A stretch of 54,383 bases of DNA from the NCBI GenBank assembly GCA_964520475.1, contig CAZFNS010000013.1, positions 1-54,383 on the forward strand, read 5' to 3'. How positions within the stretch are numbered: position 1 is the first letter of the stretch; each line of letters begins with the position of its first letter. The notes under the pieces were generated by a model. The model made no database searches. It saw only the letters and a list, made by a program, of their open reading frames with translations, and was not told where the DNA came from. Position numbers and translations under genes: made by a program. Shown piece after piece: positions 8,883 through 17,259 of the stretch. This DNA is from Ruminobacter sp964520475. Lineage in GTDB: Bacteria > Pseudomonadota > Gammaproteobacteria > Enterobacterales > Succinivibrionaceae.

Positions 8883-9566
8883 TCAGGCCTCGATGCCGCC
8901 GCTCGAGAACTGCGTTTTCGGGCGGGAGGAGGAGCAGAGGTACCGGATCGCGGCCAGGACCGCGCCCGCGATCGACCCGTAGAGATGCGCCTCGCCGCAG
9001 ACCTTGTACTGGAAGTCCTTGTCGGGATCGATGAGGAAGGTCAGGTGCGCGTACTCGCCGTAGAGGTTCTTGGTGATCTCGGTGAAGGTGAGATCCGGGT
9101 AGAAGAAGTCGACGTACAGCTTGGCCGCGAGCCCCGCGAGGAAGAGGAAACCCAGGAAGCTGCCGTCCTTTATCCAGCGCAGCAGGGCCGCGTAGGCGAA
9201 CATGCCGTGCAGGGCGCCGCTCAGGCCCGCGTAGACGAGAATGTGCGGGGCGAAGAAGTAGATGCCGATCGTCACGGCGAGCGCGGACACCAGGAGGCTC
9301 AGGGTCTTGTCGAACCAGTCGTCGACGCTCTGGCTGTAGAACAGCAGCCAGATGAGCAGGAGGCCCGCGATGTTCTCCCCGAGGTGCTGCATGGTGAAGT
9401 GCGTGAAGTTGCCGGTCAGGAAGCTTACCCAGAAATAGAGATCCGACCAGGCGTACCTGGTCCATTCGAGCTGCCGCGGATCGGGGTAGATCTGCGAGCA
9501 GAAGATGCAGGCGGCGACGACGATCGCCAGCAGGGTGAGATCCAGTATCTTGTATTTCATGGCCAA
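8883..9566 (-). CDS. Rhombosortase-like rhomboid intramembrane protease
   Basis: A 227-residue polytopic membrane protein with about six helices. The rhomboid nucleophile motif is GLSGALHG (Ser116, with His120), and the partner histidine His194 is in EAHLYG of the last helix. An HLGEN segment (N65) corresponds to the conserved Asn/His of the oxyanion region. The GLSG-x-LHG and AHLxG combination is closest to the rhombosortase subgroup, which processes GlyGly-CTERM proteins at the cell surface. A general rhomboid protease is the alternative. I saw no GlyGly-CTERM protein encoded in the window, so any substrate would be elsewhere. It sits just downstream of the H-NS-like gene and has its own promoter. 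Confidence 0.72.
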   Translation of the reverse strand: MAMKYKILDLTLLAIVVAACIFCSQIYPDPRQLEWTRYAWSDLYFWVSFLTGNFTHFTMQHLGENIAGLLLIWLLFYSQSVDDWFDKTLSLLVSALAVTIGIYFFAPHILVYAGLSGALHGMFAYAALLRWIKDGSFLGFLFLAGLAAKLYVDFFYPDLTFTEITKNLYGEYAHLTFLIDPDKDFQYKVCGEAHLYGSIAGAVLAAIRYLCSSSRPKTQFSSGGIEA

Positions 9567-9587
9567 TCCTCAAATCACGGGTTCGCG

Positions 9588-9621
9588 AAAAAAGTTCCGA
9601 TCCGATTATAGCGCGGATCGG
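9588..9621 (-). terminator. Terminator of the H-NS-like gene
   Basis: CCGATCCG (9597-9604) pairs with CGGATCGG (9614-9621). On the minus strand the stem is followed by AAC and then six T (9593-9588). It lies 37 bases after the H-NS stop. Its loop holds the TATAAT of the next promoter. Confidence 0.65.
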
Positions 9622-9634
9622 GGCGCCGTGTCAT
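9605..9634 (-). promoter_or_regulatory. Promoter of the rhombosortase-like gene
   Basis: On the minus strand ATGACA (9634-9629) and a perfect TATAAT (9610-9605) are spaced 18 bases apart. It lies about 40 bases upstream of the gene start and overlaps the terminator hairpin of the preceding gene. Confidence 0.6.
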
Positions 9635-9657
9635 TTTGCCGGGCGGGGCGGCGGTCC

Positions 9658-10092
9658 TCAGGACACCGCGGGATCGTCCGGTTCCGCGCCGACGAGGTAG
9701 GCCTCCGCCGGCCTGCCCTCGCGCGCCATGCACTCCCGGAAGGCGAGGGGGGTGCGGCCCTGGCCGGTCCAGGTCAGGACGTTGCCCGCCGCGTCGCGGA
9801 AGCGGTACTTGGGGGGCACGCGGCGCCGGCGCGGGGGCTTCTCCTGCGCCGCCCGCTCGGCGAGGAGGGTGAGATCGCCCGCGGTCAGGCGGTTCTCGGC
9901 CATGATGCTGAGGATGGCGTCGAGGGCCTCCCGCCGGGCCTTCTGCTTCTCGGCGTTCATCTGCTCGGTCATCCGCTTCTCGTCGCGGATGCGCTGGAGC
10001 TTCCCGATGACGTCGTCGAGCTGCGCGGCGGACAGGCCGGCGACGGCTTCGCGCAGGTGGCGCGCGCTGGTGAGGACGGCGATGAAATCCAT
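9658..10092 (-). CDS. hns: H-NS family nucleoid-associated DNA-binding protein
   Basis: A 144-residue protein with the H-NS layout. The N-terminal half (about 1-85) is a charged coiled-coil oligomerisation region. A basic linker (KPPRRRRVPPK) follows, and then the C-terminal DNA-binding domain, about 93-125, with the core TWTGQGRTP matching the family's W-x-G-x-G-R-x-P AT-hook-like loop. H-NS proteins coat AT-rich, often horizontally acquired DNA and silence it. In a genome this GC-rich its targets should stand out. An AT-rich island with an inverted repeat lies upstream and is a natural autoregulation site. An H-NS paralogue such as StpA cannot be excluded. Confidence 0.85.
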   Translation of the reverse strand: MDFIAVLTSARHLREAVAGLSAAQLDDVIGKLQRIRDEKRMTEQMNAEKQKARREALDAILSIMAENRLTAGDLTLLAERAAQEKPPRRRRVPPKYRFRDAAGNVLTWTGQGRTPLAFRECMAREGRPAEAYLVGAEPDDPAVS

Positions 10093-10227
10093 GGGTTTTC
10101 CTTATTTCGGGGGAACGTTTCCGGGAGGGCGCTTATTCAAACGCGGGCGGCGGGGCGGACGGCGCCGCCCGGACCCGCGCGGGGGCGCTCCCGGCGCGCC
10201 CGCCGGGGCTTTTGGGGGCGCGTTATT

Positions 10228-10320
10228 CAAGTCATTTTAAATAAGAATCCCGGCCGGTGCTTTGATCCGATTTGAATATTGAAAAAATTTTTTCCGGGCG
10301 GATATTCAAAAAGAGTAACA
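10228..10320. promoter_or_regulatory. AT-rich island upstream of hns, with inverted repeat
   Basis: A 90-base AT-rich island in GC-rich surroundings. A perfect 9-bp inverted repeat, TTTGAATAT (10271-10279) and ATATTCAAA (10302-10310), flanks an A6T6 tract (10282-10293). It lies 135-230 bases upstream of the minus-strand H-NS start. A role as bent operator for autorepression is inference. The rest of 10093-10485 holds no gene that I can support. Confidence 0.45.
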
Positions 10321-10485
10321 ACAGGGGGGAAATAAACCGGGGAAAAAAGGCGCCCGCGGCGGACGGCGCGGCTCTCGGGGCCGGGCGGCGGGCGCGGACG
10401 CGAAGCGGCGCCGGACGGCTCCCGCGTCCCCCGAAATGAGAATAATTCCCGGCAAAAAAACAAAAAAACAAAAAACGCCGAGCGG

Positions 10486-10520
10486 AAAAAGAAAGGGGGG
10501 AACCTCCGGTTCCCCCCTTT
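10486..10520 (-). terminator. Terminator of the bat operon
   Basis: A perfect 13-bp stem (10492-10504 with 10508-10520) lies 17 bases after the batD stop. On the minus strand it is followed by TTTCTTTTT and then, from 10476, by three phased T tracts each ended by a G. Confidence 0.9.
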
Positions 10521-10536
10521 CCGGCGGCGCGCGCCG

Positions 10537-12180
10537 CTATTTCACCTGCTGGGTCACGGTCTCGTAGATCTCGCCGTTCAGGCCGTAAGGGTTGATGCCC
10601 ATGCGGGCCCGGGGCTTCTGGTAGTTCCGGTTCCGCGAGACGACCTTTTTGATCTCGGCGTCGCTCCAGGCCCCGCGGTCGGGGGACCAGCAGGACGCGG
10701 AGAGGTTGTCGAACGCCGCCTTGTTCTCCTCGTAGAACGGGACGTCCTTGAGGCCGACGATCGGCCGGTTCGGCCAGCGCTTCTGCGCCCATTCGATGAT
10801 GGCGTTCCGGGTCTGGAACGGATCGTTCTTCGACCACGACTTCATCATGGTCCGCCAGTAGCTCCGGTGATCCATGTACTGGTGCAGCTTCCCGTACACG
10901 CCCGCGCGCTCGCGGTAGAGCACGATGCTGTAGTACACGAACACGGTGAGGACCAGGATCACGACGATGGCGGCCATGAACCAGTGCGCCTTGCGCGGAT
11001 CCGAGGGGATGTAGTCGTTGAAACTGAAGCCCGAGACCTCGTAGGTGCCGCCCTTGATGACCGCGTCCTTCTTCTCGCCGTTGTTCGGGTTCACCCAGGT
11101 GAAGGTCTGGTCCGGGACGGTGAAGGTGGTGTGGTTCTTCTTGGGCACGAAGACCTGCTTGACGGTCAGAGTCGAGATGAACTTCTTGTTCTTCATCAGC
11201 TTTTCCGACTCGTTGGTCTTCTCGACGTAGACGTCGTAGTCGGGCAGCGGCGGCAGCTCGACCTCGGGGAGCTGCGAGACCGCGGCGTCGGTCGCGCGGA
11301 AGGTCACGTCGCGCGAGATGGCCTGGCCCACGGAGACCTCGCGGTCCTCGGGGGTCCACTTGACCGCGATGGTCACGTTGTCGGAAACCAGCAGGTTCTC
11401 CGGGTTCGGCTTGACTTCGATCTGCTGCTTGTCGCCCTTCTGGAAGAACGACTTGTTGCCGGCGCTCTTGATCACGCCCTGGATCGTCGGGCCCTCGATG
11501 ACGTTGACGCCCGGGTTGCGGAAGATGATCTTGTACTCGCGGATCTGGGTCTTGTAGATGGGCTGCGCGGCGAGGTTCTCCTTGCTGACGCGGCTGATCA
11601 CCTTTTCCTGGTACAGCTCGATCACGGCGTTCTCGGCGTGGGGCGGGTTATAGGTCTGGATCTTCACGTCGGGCAGGATGTCGGTCTCCACCCGGTACAT
11701 GACCATCTGGCCCGCGATGGCCTCGGGGGCGCGCAGCTGGGTCCTGATGAACTGCTTCGCGTACACGCGGCCCTGGCGCTTGGCGACCAGGATCTGGACG
11801 GGGTTCGAGTCTATGGAGAGTCCCGCGAACTTGAACGATTCGATGTCCGTCACGCCCGCCTCGTCGGTGAGCAGGGGGAAGGTCCATCTGTAGACGTGCA
11901 TGCCCGGCTCCTCGCCCTCCTCCTGGGTGAAGCGGACGTTGCCGATCTGGAACTTGCTCTTGAGGTGCTCGTAGTCGATGCTGCCGGCGGCGAGAACCTT
12001 GTTGGTCGTGACGATTACCCGGAGGTCGAAGGATTTGCCGGCGATGATGTTCCTGTCCGAGGTAATCCTGATGGTGGTGTTCTCGTCGTTCCCCTCCTCG
12101 GCGCGCGCGAGGCCCGCGGCGCAGAAGGCGAGTAGCAGAACCGCCGCCAGCAGCGTGACAAATGACTTCAGTTTCACCAT
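10537..12180 (-). CDS. batD: BatD-like membrane protein
   Basis: A 547-residue envelope protein and last gene of the Bat operon. A clear signal peptide ends near ALARA-EE (residue 27). Beta-rich Ig-like periplasmic repeats of the BatD 'oxygen tolerance' family follow to about residue 395. A single transmembrane helix (AAIVVILVLTVFVYYSIVLY) lies around 404-423, then a cytoplasmic tail. Its start overlaps the end of batB by 7 bases (ATGGTGA), indicating translational coupling. In related systems BatD partners the VWA proteins BatA/BatB in the inner membrane. The role of the complex in envelope stress or aerotolerance is not settled. A strong terminator follows. Confidence 0.85.
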   Translation of the reverse strand: MVKLKSFVTLLAAVLLLAFCAAGLARAEEGNDENTTIRITSDRNIIAGKSFDLRVIVTTNKVLAAGSIDYEHLKSKFQIGNVRFTQEEGEEPGMHVYRWTFPLLTDEAGVTDIESFKFAGLSIDSNPVQILVAKRQGRVYAKQFIRTQLRAPEAIAGQMVMYRVETDILPDVKIQTYNPPHAENAVIELYQEKVISRVSKENLAAQPIYKTQIREYKIIFRNPGVNVIEGPTIQGVIKSAGNKSFFQKGDKQQIEVKPNPENLLVSDNVTIAVKWTPEDREVSVGQAISRDVTFRATDAAVSQLPEVELPPLPDYDVYVEKTNESEKLMKNKKFISTLTVKQVFVPKKNHTTFTVPDQTFTWVNPNNGEKKDAVIKGGTYEVSGFSFNDYIPSDPRKAHWFMAAIVVILVLTVFVYYSIVLYRERAGVYGKLHQYMDHRSYWRTMMKSWSKNDPFQTRNAIIEWAQKRWPNRPIVGLKDVPFYEENKAAFDNLSASCWSPDRGAWSDAEIKKVVSRNRNYQKPRARMGINPYGLNGEIYETVTQQVK

Positions 12181-13850
12181 TTCTGCTCCGTAATCTTCAG
12201 TGGTTTCTTGCTCTGCTGCAGGGCCATGCGGCGCTGGAGCAGGGTGACCGAGTTATCCGCCTCGGGCAGGGGGGCGAGCTCGACGTCGCCGCCCTCGGAC
12301 GACGGGGCGGAGCCCCGGATCCTCTCCTCCTTGAGCTTGGCTTCCTGGCGCGCCTTCTCGGCTTCGTTGACCTGGCGCAGGTACTCGAGGATGATGGTCT
12401 TGTTCATGGCCGCGTCGGCGTGCTCGGGGTTGAGCTCGAGCGCCTGGTCGTAGGCCAGGATGGCGTTGTCGAGGGCGTTCGGGGTCTGGAGATGGGCGAA
12501 GCAGTTGCCGATGTTGTACTTGGCGTCGGCGTCGTTGCCCACGGCCTCGTACTCCTGCAGGGCCTTGTCGTAGCGGCCCAGCTTGTAGTAGGCGTTGCCC
12601 CGCCAGAACTTGTCCGTGAAGTACTCGAGCGACTCCTCGTATTTGCCCGCCTCGAACAGCAGGTGCCCGTACTCGTTGGGGTTGCCGTCGTACGGCGGCA
12701 GCGGCTCGGCCTCCTCGGCGGGCTCGGCGGCGAAGGTCGCGGCGGGGGTCATGAAGACGCCCGTGCCGAGGGTGAAGGCGAGCAGGAGGACGAAGAAGTA
12801 GTTGCGGACGAACCCGGCCGCGCTGATCAGGCACAGGAGCGCGAAGTACCAGCCGACGTCCTTGTGGGTGTACTTGCTCTTTTCGGTGATCTTGTACTTC
12901 GGGTGCTCGTAGGAGTAGATCTTCTCGAGCAGGGGCGCCTGCTCGTCGTTCATCTCGAAGTAGACGGGCGAGCCGGTGTCCTTGGCCACCTTGTGGATAG
13001 TCTCGAAGTTGGACTGCGCCATCACGGTGTTGCCGTCCTTGTCGTGCACGTAGCTCCCGGTGAGGGGGATGGGCGAGCCCGACGGGGTGCCGATGGCGTA
13101 GATGTAAACCGGGTAGGGGAGATCCTTGATGTAGTCGATGAGCTCGGCCACCTTCTCGGTGGGGCCGCTGATGTCGTCGACCACCAGGAGGATGTTGCCC
13201 GGGGTCTGGTTGTCCTCGTCGAGGATCTTCTGCGCCTCCCTCAGGCCGGCGATGGGATCGGAGCCCTGGGCCTCGCGGGGCATGACCGACGGGTCGAGCT
13301 CCTGCAGCATGTAGAGCAGGCTCGAGGCGTCGTCGGTGGGCGGGGCGACCACGTAGGCCTCGCTGGTGAAGGCCACCACGCCGATGTGCCGGCGCGCCTT
13401 GGAGGCGTGCAGCAGCTCGATGAGGCTGAAGCGGGCCCGCTGGAAGCGGCTCGGCTTGAGATCGGTCGCCAGCATGGAGAGCGAGGTGTCGACCACCCAG
13501 ACCCAGTTCTCGTCGCTCTGGAAGAGGTTGGAGTCCTGGGAGACGGCGGGGCCGCTCATGGCCGTGACGGCGAAGAAATAGGGGATCACCAGCCAGCCGA
13601 ACTTTTTCCAGAGCTTGGGCTTGCTGATGAGCATTTTCTGCTCCTCAGAGGATATCGCGGTGACGATGTTGCCCTCCTCCTCCTCTTCGGCGTCTTTTTT
13701 GGCGGTCTTCTTGGGCTTCAGGTAGTTCATGATGTCTTCTTTGATGAAGCTCTGAAGCTTGTAGTGCTTGGCGAAGTCCACGTACACGAAGAGCAGCGGC
13801 AGCAGCATGAGGACCAGCCACCACGGGCGCAAGAGAGTGAAATCAGCCAT
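12174..13850 (-). CDS. batB: BatB-like VWA protein fused to TPR domain (BatB-BatC)
   Basis: A 558-residue protein with N-terminal membrane helices (about 8-24 and 84-100). A von Willebrand A domain follows, with the MIDAS motif D121-x-S123-x-S125, then two close helices near 310-345 and a TPR-containing C-terminal half (about 385-490). The tail is Lys/Glu-rich. The VWA plus TPR order corresponds to a fusion of BatB and BatC, which are separate genes in Bacteroides. The start overlaps batA by 8 bases (ATGGCTGA). Metal-dependent VWA domains in these operons are thought to dock with the MoxR ATPase. Confidence 0.88.
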   Translation of the reverse strand: MADFTLLRPWWLVLMLLPLLFVYVDFAKHYKLQSFIKEDIMNYLKPKKTAKKDAEEEEEGNIVTAISSEEQKMLISKPKLWKKFGWLVIPYFFAVTAMSGPAVSQDSNLFQSDENWVWVVDTSLSMLATDLKPSRFQRARFSLIELLHASKARRHIGVVAFTSEAYVVAPPTDDASSLLYMLQELDPSVMPREAQGSDPIAGLREAQKILDEDNQTPGNILLVVDDISGPTEKVAELIDYIKDLPYPVYIYAIGTPSGSPIPLTGSYVHDKDGNTVMAQSNFETIHKVAKDTGSPVYFEMNDEQAPLLEKIYSYEHPKYKITEKSKYTHKDVGWYFALLCLISAAGFVRNYFFVLLLAFTLGTGVFMTPAATFAAEPAEEAEPLPPYDGNPNEYGHLLFEAGKYEESLEYFTDKFWRGNAYYKLGRYDKALQEYEAVGNDADAKYNIGNCFAHLQTPNALDNAILAYDQALELNPEHADAAMNKTIILEYLRQVNEAEKARQEAKLKEERIRGSAPSSEGGDVELAPLPEADNSVTLLQRRMALQQSKKPLKITEQKW

Positions 13851-14835
13851 TTATCCTCCTTACCGCGACGCCGGCGACCACCGACAGGATGATGGAAATC
13901 AGGAGCGGCCAGTAGTACAGCTCGACCGCGGGCTGGTACGAGCGCGGGGATTCCTCCGAAGCCTCGTTGAAGTTGATTTCCTGGTAGCGGTTGTGCAGCG
14001 CCTTGCCGTCGCGGGCGCGGTAGTAGTTGCCGTGGGTTATCTTGGCGATGTTCTGCAGGGTGACCTCGTCGATGTCGGCGGAGGAGTCGTCGAGCCCCTC
14101 GTCGAAGCCCTCGTCGAGGGCGTCCGATCCGAAGCCGATGGTGTAGATCTTCATATCCTGCGAGTTGGCGTTGTTGGCGGCCTGATCCGGGGTCATGCCC
14201 TCGGCGGTGTTCTTGCCGTCGGTGAGCAGGATGAGGATCTTCTTGTTGGTCCCCGCCTCCTCGAAGCGGTTCATGGCCATCTCGATGGCGCCGGAGATGT
14301 TGGTCAGCGGGCCGGAGGCGAGCTTGAGGTCGATCTCGTCGACGAGCTTGAGCAGCAGGCCCTTGTCGAAGGTCAGCGGGGCGAGCATGTGCGCCCGGTC
14401 GGAGAACAGGATGATGCCGATGCGGTCGTTGGAGTTGTTCCTGATGCGGGACAGGATGAACTGCCTGACCTGCTCCCTCACGACGTCGATGCGGGGCACG
14501 GGCCGGTTCTCCTCGTCGCGCATGTCCATGATGCTCATGGAGTCGGACAGGTCGATGGCCATCATGATGTCGCGGTGCGGCTGCTCGATGATGATCGGGG
14601 TGTCGAAGTAGACGGGCCGCATGAGGGCGATCATCAGGAACACCCAGGCGGCGTAGGCGAGGCCGAAGATCTTGTGCACGCGGTTCTTCGGCTCCGAGTC
14701 CAGAATCTTCGGGAGGGAAGTGATGAAGATGAACTCATCCTTCTTGCTCCTGCCCGGCAGAAAACGAATCAGTATGGGCAGAAAGGCGAGCAGGAGGAAA
14801 AGCCACCACAAAGACCCGATTCCTAGCGTCCCCAT
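13843..14835 (-). CDS. batA: BatA-like VWA membrane protein
   Basis: A 330-residue protein: an N-terminal aerotolerance-type membrane region (helices about 8-26 and 56-73), a VWA domain with MIDAS D95-x-S97-x-S99 in DLSDSMS and the LLTDGKN block, and a C-terminal helix ending in VRRING. I chose the ATG at 14835 over upstream in-frame starts because it follows AAGGAGAAGATT and produces MGTLGIGSLWWL. The larger frame would be an extension antisense to nothing conserved. The start overlaps the DUF4381 stop by 13 bases. BatA and BatB here are adjacent paralogues. Confidence 0.9.
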   Translation of the reverse strand: MGTLGIGSLWWLFLLLAFLPILIRFLPGRSKKDEFIFITSLPKILDSEPKNRVHKIFGLAYAAWVFLMIALMRPVYFDTPIIIEQPHRDIMMAIDLSDSMSIMDMRDEENRPVPRIDVVREQVRQFILSRIRNNSNDRIGIILFSDRAHMLAPLTFDKGLLLKLVDEIDLKLASGPLTNISGAIEMAMNRFEEAGTNKKILILLTDGKNTAEGMTPDQAANNANSQDMKIYTIGFGSDALDEGFDEGLDDSSADIDEVTLQNIAKITHGNYYRARDGKALHNRYQEINFNEASEESPRSYQPAVELYYWPLLISIILSVVAGVAVRRING

Positions 14836-15278
14836 AATCTTCTCCTTATGTTGGAATAAATCCACTTCCTGCACTCTTTGACCAGCATCTTCTTCTCGTT
14901 GAGCGGAACCTCGATGTTCTGCCAGTCGTAGATGACGCGCTCCCAGGCGTCCTTGAACATCCGGAAGTTCGTGCCGCCGTTCGCGTCGAGGAACTCGAGC
15001 CAGCCGAGGCCGTAGAGCGGGGCCACGACGTCGCGCGGGTACATGATCAGGGCGGTTTCCTTCAGCCAGTAGTTGACCAGCGGGATGAAGGCCTCGTTCT
15101 TGGGATCGATCCTGTTGAGCCTGCCGATCGCCGAGAACAGGGGCAGGAGCCGCCAGACCGAGTAAACGACGACGGCGAGGACGGCCGCGGCGAGCAGCCA
15201 CCAGAGGAAGTCGTACGAGAAGTCGACCGGGGGCTCGCCCAGGTGTATGTCCTTCAGGAGGGAGAAATCAAATTCCAT
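14823..15278 (-). CDS. DUF4381 membrane protein of the Bat operon
   Basis: A 151-residue protein: a short N-terminal segment (LKDIHLGEPP), one transmembrane helix at about 26-46 and a soluble helical domain. The N-terminal motif, helix position and location between the DUF58 and VWA genes match DUF4381 proteins of MoxR/Bat operons. It starts 3 bases after the DUF58 stop and overlaps batA. It is probably an inner-membrane subunit of the same complex, with no known enzymatic activity. Confidence 0.82.
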   Translation of the reverse strand: MEFDFSLLKDIHLGEPPVDFSYDFLWWLLAAAVLAVVVYSVWRLLPLFSAIGRLNRIDPKNEAFIPLVNYWLKETALIMYPRDVVAPLYGLGWLEFLDANGGTNFRMFKDAWERVIYDWQNIEVPLNEKKMLVKECRKWIYSNIRRRLWGR

Positions 15279-15281
15279 GGC

Positions 15282-16193
15282 TTATTCCTCGCTTTCCTCG
15301 TCGTCTTCGTCCCGCCCGCGCCCGCGCTGCAGCACGGCGGCGGACACGTCGATGCAGATGTTGCGCTGGGAGCTTTCGGAGAGCACGCGGTCGAGGTGGT
15401 GGATGCGGTGCAGGCCGATGCGGCGGTAGTTCTCCACGAAGTTCGCGTCCAGGGAGCTGATGTAGCCCTGGGCCGAGCCCGTGTCGATGCCCACGGTGCC
15501 GCTCCCCTCGATGTCGACCTCGATCTTGTCGTAAAGCTGGTAGGTCCGCACCGTGTGGGACTTGTTCAGCCTCCGGAGGTAGAGCATCGCGTTGTCGTCG
15601 AGGCGGTAAAAGTCGCTGATGATGTGGAACACGCTGCCGGGGCGGGCGTGGTTCACGAGGAGCTTGAGGCCGTCGCCCAGGTTGAAGTCGAAGGTCTTGC
15701 GGCGCAGGCCGATCTGGTAGGCGTCGTAGATCTTCTGGATGAGGGCGAGCACGTCGCGGCGCATGCCCCCGGGCTGGTGCCTGATCGGGGTGTTGCCGAG
15801 GATGATCATGCCCGCGACCTTGTCCTTCATGTCGAGCGCCTGCCAGGCGCACGAGGCGGCGATGAGGGCGCCGAGGCGCGCCTTGAGCTGGCCCTTGGAT
15901 CCGAAGTACATGGCCGGGTCGAGATCCAGAATGATGTAGACGTTGCGGTCGCGCTCCTCCCTGAACATCTTGGTGTAAGGACGGCCGGTTCTCGCGGTGA
16001 TGCGCCAGTCGATGTTCCTGATGTCGTCGCCGGGCAGGTAGGCGCGCACCTCGGAGAATTCCATGCCGCGGCCGCGGCTGGTCGCGCGCAGGATGCCGTA
16101 GCGCTGGCTGGCCACCATGGTGTTGGGCAGCAGCTGGGTCAGAGGTGGAACCTGAATCAGTTCTTCAAATGTTAGTTCAATCCCGTTGGGCAT
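15282..16193 (-). CDS. DUF58 domain protein of the Bat operon
   Basis: A 303-residue soluble protein with the DUF58 signature YLPGDDIRNIDWRITARTG at about residues 49-67, followed by a VWA-like fold (LDLDPAMYFGSKGQLK). The Glu-rich tail ends in acidic residues. DUF58 proteins are constant members of MoxR-VWA operons and probably work as adaptors in metal- or chaperone-related assembly. The gene is separated from moxR by a 106-base spacer with a strong hairpin, the only long spacer of the operon. Confidence 0.92.
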   Translation of the reverse strand: MPNGIELTFEELIQVPPLTQLLPNTMVASQRYGILRATSRGRGMEFSEVRAYLPGDDIRNIDWRITARTGRPYTKMFREERDRNVYIILDLDPAMYFGSKGQLKARLGALIAASCAWQALDMKDKVAGMIILGNTPIRHQPGGMRRDVLALIQKIYDAYQIGLRRKTFDFNLGDGLKLLVNHARPGSVFHIISDFYRLDDNAMLYLRRLNKSHTVRTYQLYDKIEVDIEGSGTVGIDTGSAQGYISSLDANFVENYRRIGLHRIHHLDRVLSESSQRNICIDVSAAVLQRGRGRDEDDEESEE

Positions 16194-16255
16194 TGAGTTT
16201 ATCCTTACTTGTTCGGTTACTTTTCAGGTCAGGCGGCGCGTCCCCTAAACGCCAC

Positions 16256-16283
16256 ATTAGCAGAGACGGGGGTCTCTGCTAAT
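16256..16283 (-). promoter_or_regulatory. Intercistronic hairpin between moxR and DUF58 genes
   Basis: A perfect 12-bp inverted repeat, ATTAGCAGAGAC (16256-16267) and GTCTCTGCTAAT (16272-16283), with a 4-base loop. It lacks a T run, so it is more likely an mRNA-processing or stability element, or a protein site, than a terminator. Confidence 0.7.
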
Positions 16284-16299
16284 AATCGCGTGACTGGGG

Positions 16300-17259
16300 C
16301 TAACCTACGACAACCTTCTTTGTCAAGAGCTCGATTACGCGGTTGGCGTCGACTCTGTCCGCCTCGGCCTCCATGGAGAGGAAGAGACGGTGCCTGAAGA
16401 CCGGGTACACGCAGTACTGGATGTCTTCGGGGGCCACGTAGTTGCGGCCGTCGAGCCAGGCCTTGACGCGCGAGCAGTTGGCGAGGGCCATGGTGGCGCG
16501 CGGGGAAACGCCGCAGCTGATCCAGCGGGCGAGGTCGGTGGAGTCGTAGCTGTAAGGACGCCTGGTGGCCATGGTCAGGTTGATGATGTAGCTTTCGAGG
16601 ATGTCCGGGATCGTCACGGACAGCACGTCCCTGCGCGACTCGAAAAGCTCGGCCTGCGTGATGACCGGGGGCTGCTCCCGGGCCGCGTGCTTGGACTCGA
16701 GGTGGTTCAGCCTGAGGATCTGGAGCTCGGTGCCCTGATCCGGGTAGTTCAGCTGCAGGTGCATGATGAAACGGTCGAGCTGGGCTTCCGGAAGCGGGTA
16801 GGTGCCCTCCTGCTCCAGCGGGTTCTGCGTGGCCATGACCAGGAACAGATCCGGGAGCTGGTAGGTCTTGCGCCCGATGGTGATCTGGCGCTCCGCCATC
16901 GCCTCGAGCAGGGCCGACTGCACCTTCGCCGGGGCGCGGTTGATTTCGTCGGCGAGCAGCAGGTGATGGAACAGCGGGCCGGGCTGGAACACGAACGTGC
17001 CGTCCTGCGGTCTGTAGATGTCGGTGCCCGTGAGGTCGGCCGGCAGCAGGTCGGGGGTGAACTGAATGCGGTGGAACCTGCCTTCGATGCATTCGGACAG
17101 GAGCTTGATGGCCCTGGTCTTGGCCAGTCCCGGAGGACCCTCGACGAGAATGTGACCGTCCGCGAGCAGCGCGGTTAAAAGACCGTCAACCAGTTCAGGC
17201 TGACCGACTATATTTTTGTTCATATAGTCGCGAACTCTTATGATAGCTTCATTGGACAT
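16300..17259 (-). CDS. MoxR family AAA+ ATPase
   Basis: A 319-residue MoxR ATPase that opens the operon. Walker A is GPPGLAKT (41-48) and Walker B is LLLADE (100-105). The N-terminal region has the IVGQPELVDGLL motif. Sensor and arginine-finger regions follow (ATQNPLEQEGTYPLPEAQLD). MoxR proteins act as chaperones that mature or insert cofactors into partners through VWA proteins. BatA and BatB encoded downstream are the expected partners. The leader upstream is AT-rich with several -10-like sequences. Confidence 0.95.
   Translation of the reverse strand: MSNEAIIRVRDYMNKNIVGQPELVDGLLTALLADGHILVEGPPGLAKTRAIKLLSECIEGRFHRIQFTPDLLPADLTGTDIYRPQDGTFVFQPGPLFHHLLLADEINRAPAKVQSALLEAMAERQITIGRKTYQLPDLFLVMATQNPLEQEGTYPLPEAQLDRFIMHLQLNYPDQGTELQILRLNHLESKHAAREQPPVITQAELFESRRDVLSVTIPDILESYIINLTMATRRPYSYDSTDLARWISCGVSPRATMALANCSRVKAWLDGRNYVAPEDIQYCVYPVFRHRLFLSMEAEADRVDANRVIELLTKKVVVG

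Noticed and set aside
13843..14835. BatA C-terminus as a GlyGly-CTERM rhombosortase substrate
   Set aside because: It ends in a helix followed by arginines but lacks the Gly-Gly pair before the helix.
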